16,796 nucleotides of DNA from an uncultured Psychrobacillus sp. (lineage in GTDB: Bacteria > Bacillota > Bacilli > Bacillales_A > Planococcaceae). The stretch lies in assembly GCA_934234185.1 (NCBI GenBank), contig CAKQHO010000074.1, positions 1 through 16,796 on the forward strand. The letters run 5' to 3'. Position 1 is the stretch's first letter, and each line of letters starts with the position of its first letter. A program made the translations under genes and the position numbers. Shown one piece after another: positions 13,783-16,796 of the stretch. The notes under the pieces were generated by a model, which was given only the letters and a program-made list of their open reading frames with translations, was not told the origin of the DNA and made no database searches.

Positions 13783-14822
13783 CAAAACTCACCTACATTC
13801 AAAAATGGTTTAGCAGACTCTAAAGAAATGACCCCTTTTGTTAATAGTTCCTGCACAGAATTTTCCAGTGTATGCATCCCAATGGCTCGACTAGTTTGTA
13901 TCACATTTTTAAGCTGATGAACTTTTTCATTACGAATTAGATTTGTTACGGAAGGCGTTTGAATGAGAATTTCCGTTGCTGCCACTCTCCCCTTTTCGTC
14001 GGCTCGTACAAACAATCTTTGGGAGACTATTCCTTGCAATACATTTGCCAATTGTATGCGAATCTGCCCCTGTTGATAGGGAGGAAATACATCAATTATT
14101 CTATCAATAGTAGTTGGAGCACTACTGGTATGCAAAGTGGCCATTACTAAATGACCTGTTTCTGCTGCAGTTATCGCTGTAGAGATGGTCTCAAGATCTC
14201 TCATCTCTCCAACTAAAATGACGTCCGGATCCTGTCGCAGAGCGGCACGTAAACCATTGGCAAAGCTTTGCGTATCAGTTCCTACTGATCGTTGGTTAAT
14301 GACGGACCTTTTATGAGTATGTACATACTCAACGGGATCCTCTAACGTAATAATATGTTTGGCTTTTGTTTCATTTATATAATCTATCATCGCTGCCAAG
14401 GTTGTTGATTTACCTGAACCTGTCGGACCTGTAACAAGTATTAGACCTTGCGGTTTATCAGCTAAGTTATACAGTACGGAAGGCATACCAAGCTCTTCTA
14501 CAGTAGGAATATTAGAAGAAATGAGACGAGCTGCAATAGAAACCTGATTTTGTTGAAGAAAAATATTAATACGAAATCGACATAACTCCTTTAGCTCATA
14601 GCTAAAATCAATTTCACCTTTCTCCTCAAATTCTTCTATCTTTCCTTCTGGCATGATCTCTTTTAACATCGTGCTTGTATCATTACTTTCCAATATAGTA
14701 TTTCCATATTGCTGGAGAGATCCATTTACACGATATACTGGGGGAAGCCCCACTGAAATATGTAAATCAGAAGCTCTATCCTGATAAGCCTTTTCTAATA
14801 ACTCTACGATTGAATTTATCAA
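13782..14822 (-). CDS. pilT: type IV pilus retraction ATPase PilT
   Basis: PilT is the hexameric ATPase that depolymerises the pilus and drives twitching and DNA or phage pull-in in other bacteria. The 346-residue protein has the PilT-type N-terminus (RASDLHISVGLPPVYRVNG), Walker A GPTGSGKST at 132-140, the Asp box with LEDPVEYVH, Walker B DPDVILVGEMRD at 198-209, the His box GHLVMATLHTSSA and a C-terminal TNLIRNEK corresponding to the PilT-specific AIRNLIRE retraction motif. It has no MshEN region and no tetracysteine, unlike PilB. The start is TTG with AGGGTGA upstream, ten bases after pilB. B. subtilis has no equivalent, only the extension-type ComGA. Confidence 0.95.
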   Translation of the reverse strand: MINSIVELLEKAYQDRASDLHISVGLPPVYRVNGSLQQYGNTILESNDTSTMLKEIMPEGKIEEFEEKGEIDFSYELKELCRFRINIFLQQNQVSIAARLISSNIPTVEELGMPSVLYNLADKPQGLILVTGPTGSGKSTTLAAMIDYINETKAKHIITLEDPVEYVHTHKRSVINQRSVGTDTQSFANGLRAALRQDPDVILVGEMRDLETISTAITAAETGHLVMATLHTSSAPTTIDRIIDVFPPYQQGQIRIQLANVLQGIVSQRLFVRADEKGRVAATEILIQTPSVTNLIRNEKVHQLKNVIQTSRAIGMHTLENSVQELLTKGVISLESAKPFLNVGEF

Positions 14823-14832
14823 TTATCTCACC

Positions 14833-16497
14833 CTAGTCAATTGTTGCTACTCGCAGTATTTCCTCTGTGGTAGTTAATCCGTCTCTTACCTTATGGAGAC
14901 CATCCTCCAGCAAGGAGTTGTATGACATATTTTTCATGTGTTCTCTAATGATAGCGATACTTTTCCCTGAGAGAATAACATCTTTAATAAAATCGTCAAC
15001 TACTAAAATCTCATGAATAGCAATTCTCCCTCTATATCCGGTTTGACTACAGGAGGGACATCCTCTACCGCGACTAACTGTTGAAATCTCAATACCTAAC
15101 TCATGAAAAATTTGGCTTTCTCTTTCATTTAGAGGATGAGATTCTTTGCAATCTCTACATACTTTTCTTACTAAACGCTGAGCAACAACGCCCACTAGTG
15201 AAGATGATAAAAGAAAAGGCTCAATTCCCATATCCTTTAATCGAGAGACTGATTCTACAGCACTATTTGTATGAAGAGTACTCAATACAAGATGTCCTGT
15301 TAATGAAGCCCGAACTGCAATTTGTGCTGTCTCTAAGTCTCTTATTTCTCCAACCATTACGATATCGGGGTCTTGTCGAAGAATGGATCGAAGTCCTGCG
15401 GCAAATGTTAAGCCCACTTCTTCACGTACTTGAATCTGATTAATCCCACCAAGCTGATATTCCACTGGGTCCTCGACGGTAATGATATTGACATCTTCTC
15501 CATTTAAATTATTTAGAGCAGCATATAATGTAGACGATTTACCTGAACCGGTTGGACCTGTAATTAATACAATCCCATTTGGCTTTTCAATCATCTTTTT
15601 AAAGCTCTCTAAATTTCTCTCACTAAAGCTAAGCCGTTCTATATCACTAATAGCAGTACTCAAATCTAAAATACGCATTACTACCTTCTCGCCATAGATA
15701 GCTGGTAAGGTGGAAAGACGAATATCCACATGCTTCGAGTTCACATTTAGCTTTATACGTCCATCTTGTGGTATTCGATTTTCAGTAATATTTAGGTTCC
15801 CCATTATTTTAATACGAGCTAAGATTACATTTTGCATGTGCTTTGGTAGTGCTCGTTCTGTCTTTAATATCCCATCAACCCGATAACGTACTCTAAGCTC
15901 AGTCTCTTGAGGATCAAAGTGAATGTCACTCGCTCTTTGCGCCACTCCATTAGCAATAATTTGGTTTACTAATCTTACGATTGGAGAGTCTTCATCTGTG
16001 ATTTGTGTGTCATTCTCTATCTCTGTAGGAGCTAAATCGTTTAAAGCGAGATCCATAGACTCCTGCAAATCATAATATTTGGTGATAGTACGGAACAAAT
16101 CATCTTTGGCAGCAATACTAGTTTCTATTTGGCATCCGGTTGCCATTCGGACTTCTTCAATAGCGAAATAGTCCATTGGATCCGCCATAGCTATAAATAA
16201 TTTGTTTTTCTCTTTTCGAAGAGGCATGACATTTACTCGTTTTGCTAAATCTTTAGGTACTAGCTGTATCAGTTCAGGTTCTATGACATATTGACTAAGA
16301 GTCACGTGAGGAATACCCAATTGAAATTCTAATACTTCAATCAATTGTTGCTCGGTTAAAAGATTTTCTCTTATTAGAAAGTCTCCAAGTTTTTCTTCCT
16401 TACTTTTTTGAGAAAGCGCAAGCTCTAACTGAGTTTCGGTAATAACTTGAGTTTCTACAAGCAAATCTCCTAGACGTTTTCGAGTAATATTTCTCAA
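14833..16497 (-). CDS. pilB: type IV pilus extension ATPase PilB
   Basis: PilB powers pilus polymerisation. The 554-residue protein has an N-terminal MshEN/T2SSE_N region with two similar motifs, KRLGDLLVETQVITETQL and EKLGDFLIRENLLTEQQL (about 7-24 and 35-52), then GIPHV and a second N-terminal subdomain. The ATPase core (about 175-540) has ASDIHFDP, Walker A GPTGSGKSS at 314-322, Walker B DPDIVMVGEIRD at 376-387, the His box and the zinc tetracysteine CRDC and CPSC (447/450/480/483) that marks extension ATPases. The start is TTG with GGGGGG about eight bases upstream; no ATG lies nearby in frame. It is the first gene of the operon. Confidence 0.96.
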   Translation of the reverse strand: MRNITRKRLGDLLVETQVITETQLELALSQKSKEEKLGDFLIRENLLTEQQLIEVLEFQLGIPHVTLSQYVIEPELIQLVPKDLAKRVNVMPLRKEKNKLFIAMADPMDYFAIEEVRMATGCQIETSIAAKDDLFRTITKYYDLQESMDLALNDLAPTEIENDTQITDEDSPIVRLVNQIIANGVAQRASDIHFDPQETELRVRYRVDGILKTERALPKHMQNVILARIKIMGNLNITENRIPQDGRIKLNVNSKHVDIRLSTLPAIYGEKVVMRILDLSTAISDIERLSFSERNLESFKKMIEKPNGIVLITGPTGSGKSSTLYAALNNLNGEDVNIITVEDPVEYQLGGINQIQVREEVGLTFAAGLRSILRQDPDIVMVGEIRDLETAQIAVRASLTGHLVLSTLHTNSAVESVSRLKDMGIEPFLLSSSLVGVVAQRLVRKVCRDCKESHPLNERESQIFHELGIEISTVSRGRGCPSCSQTGYRGRIAIHEILVVDDFIKDVILSGKSIAIIREHMKNMSYNSLLEDGLHKVRDGLTTTEEILRVATID

Positions 16498-16796
16498 ATG
16501 TTTTCCCCCCTACTCTTTTTAATCAACTATCATTTAAACTTTTTATAAGCATTTATGACCAACTGCTACACAAGGACTAAACACCTGCAATTTCCCTTAT
16601 TTTATACCAATTCAGGTAATTCTATATTGATTTAAATATACACTAAAGTAATATAATGTGTATATTACTTTTTTCATAAATGTTTGTATATTATATGATA
16701 TTTTACTATTTTAAAATTTTATATTTATCCATATTATTACTTTTGAAGATTAAAATGGATATTTAAAAATTAAAAATAGTCCTTAAGTCGTTAATG
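16498..16796. other. AT-rich non-coding region upstream of pilB
   Basis: About 300 bases without an open reading frame of note on either strand; the neighbouring gene (folC in B. subtilis) is not reached. The sequence is strongly AT-rich with many A/T tracts from 16620 to 16770. It must hold the promoter of the pilus operon. On the minus strand TATAAA (in GGTATAAAAT, near 16605) is a reasonable -10, but I cannot find a matching -35, which might mean an activator or an alternative sigma factor. Confidence 0.6.
16635..16670. repeat. overlapping inverted repeats upstream of pilB
   Basis: Two perfect inverted repeats share the same stretch. AAGTAATATA (16646-16655) pairs with TATATTACTT (16661-16670) across a five-base loop, and AATATACAC (16635-16643) pairs with GTGTATATT (16658-16666). 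The two pairings exclude each other. On the plus strand the first is followed by six T, so it could also act as a weak A/T-only terminator for a plus-strand transcript. An operator for a dimeric regulator of the pilus operon is another possibility. Confidence 0.5.

Noticed and set aside
1..16796. Looked for tRNA or rRNA genes, CRISPR arrays, transposases, integrases and att sites around the pilus operon
   Set aside because: None seen. The flanks of the pilus operon show no direct repeats or mobility genes, so recent horizontal insertion is not supported.

Overview
The window is a chromosomal segment of an endospore-forming member of the Bacillota, order Bacillales. The evidence is the gene order: read along the minus strand, comC/pilD, spoIIB, maf, radC, mreB, mreC, mreD, minC, minD, spoIVFA, spoIVFB, rplU, prp, rpmA, spo0B is the arrangement known from Bacillus subtilis. 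The composition is AT-rich. A member of the Planococcaceae-type Bacillales (Psychrobacillus, Lysinibacillus, Sporosarcina and relatives) is my best guess from the type IV pilus locus and the shortened Spo proteins, but this is recall and not a search result. All 22 genes lie on the minus strand, so the transcriptional order runs from the right end of the window to the left.

Right part (16796 to 9029): an AT-rich upstream region with overlapping inverted repeats, then a compact type IV pilus operon pilB-pilT-pilC-pilA-pilM-pilN-pilO-pilD. It encodes an extension ATPase, a retraction ATPase, the platform protein, one class III pilin, the PilMNO assembly complex and a prepilin peptidase. A strong hairpin and a possible internal promoter separate pilA from pilMNOD. 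A rho-independent terminator follows pilD. The operon occupies the place where B. subtilis has only comC, so the peptidase may serve both this pilus and a competence pseudopilus encoded elsewhere. PilT makes this a candidate true retractile pilus, which B. subtilis lacks.

Middle part (8942 to 2711): the cell-shape and division cluster spoIIB-maf-radC-mreBCD-minCD. SpoIIB acts at the sporulation septum, Maf is a nucleotide pyrophosphatase, RadC is a JAB/MPN-fold protein, MreBCD organise lateral-wall synthesis, and MinCD block polar Z rings. A terminator lies beyond minD, next to a GC-rich segment that looks like a dispersed intergenic repeat.

Left part (2700 to 1): spoIVFA-spoIVFB (inhibitor/anchor and intramembrane protease that activates pro-sigma-K) behind a candidate sigma-E promoter; the rplU-prp-rpmA ribosomal operon behind a sigma-A promoter and an L21-leader-like structured 5' UTR; a terminator; and the first 83 codons of the sporulation phosphotransferase gene spo0B. 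Prp is the protease that trims the N-terminal extension visible on L27.

Noteworthy points: the type IV pilus operon in the comC position; a PilM with degenerate nucleotide-binding motifs; a pilin with two alternative start/ribosome-binding-site pairs; SpoIVFB without the C-terminal CBS domain and SpoIVFA without its long cytoplasmic N-terminus; and frequent TTG/GTG starts, especially in the pilus machinery. I found no tRNA, rRNA, CRISPR array, insertion sequence or prophage.
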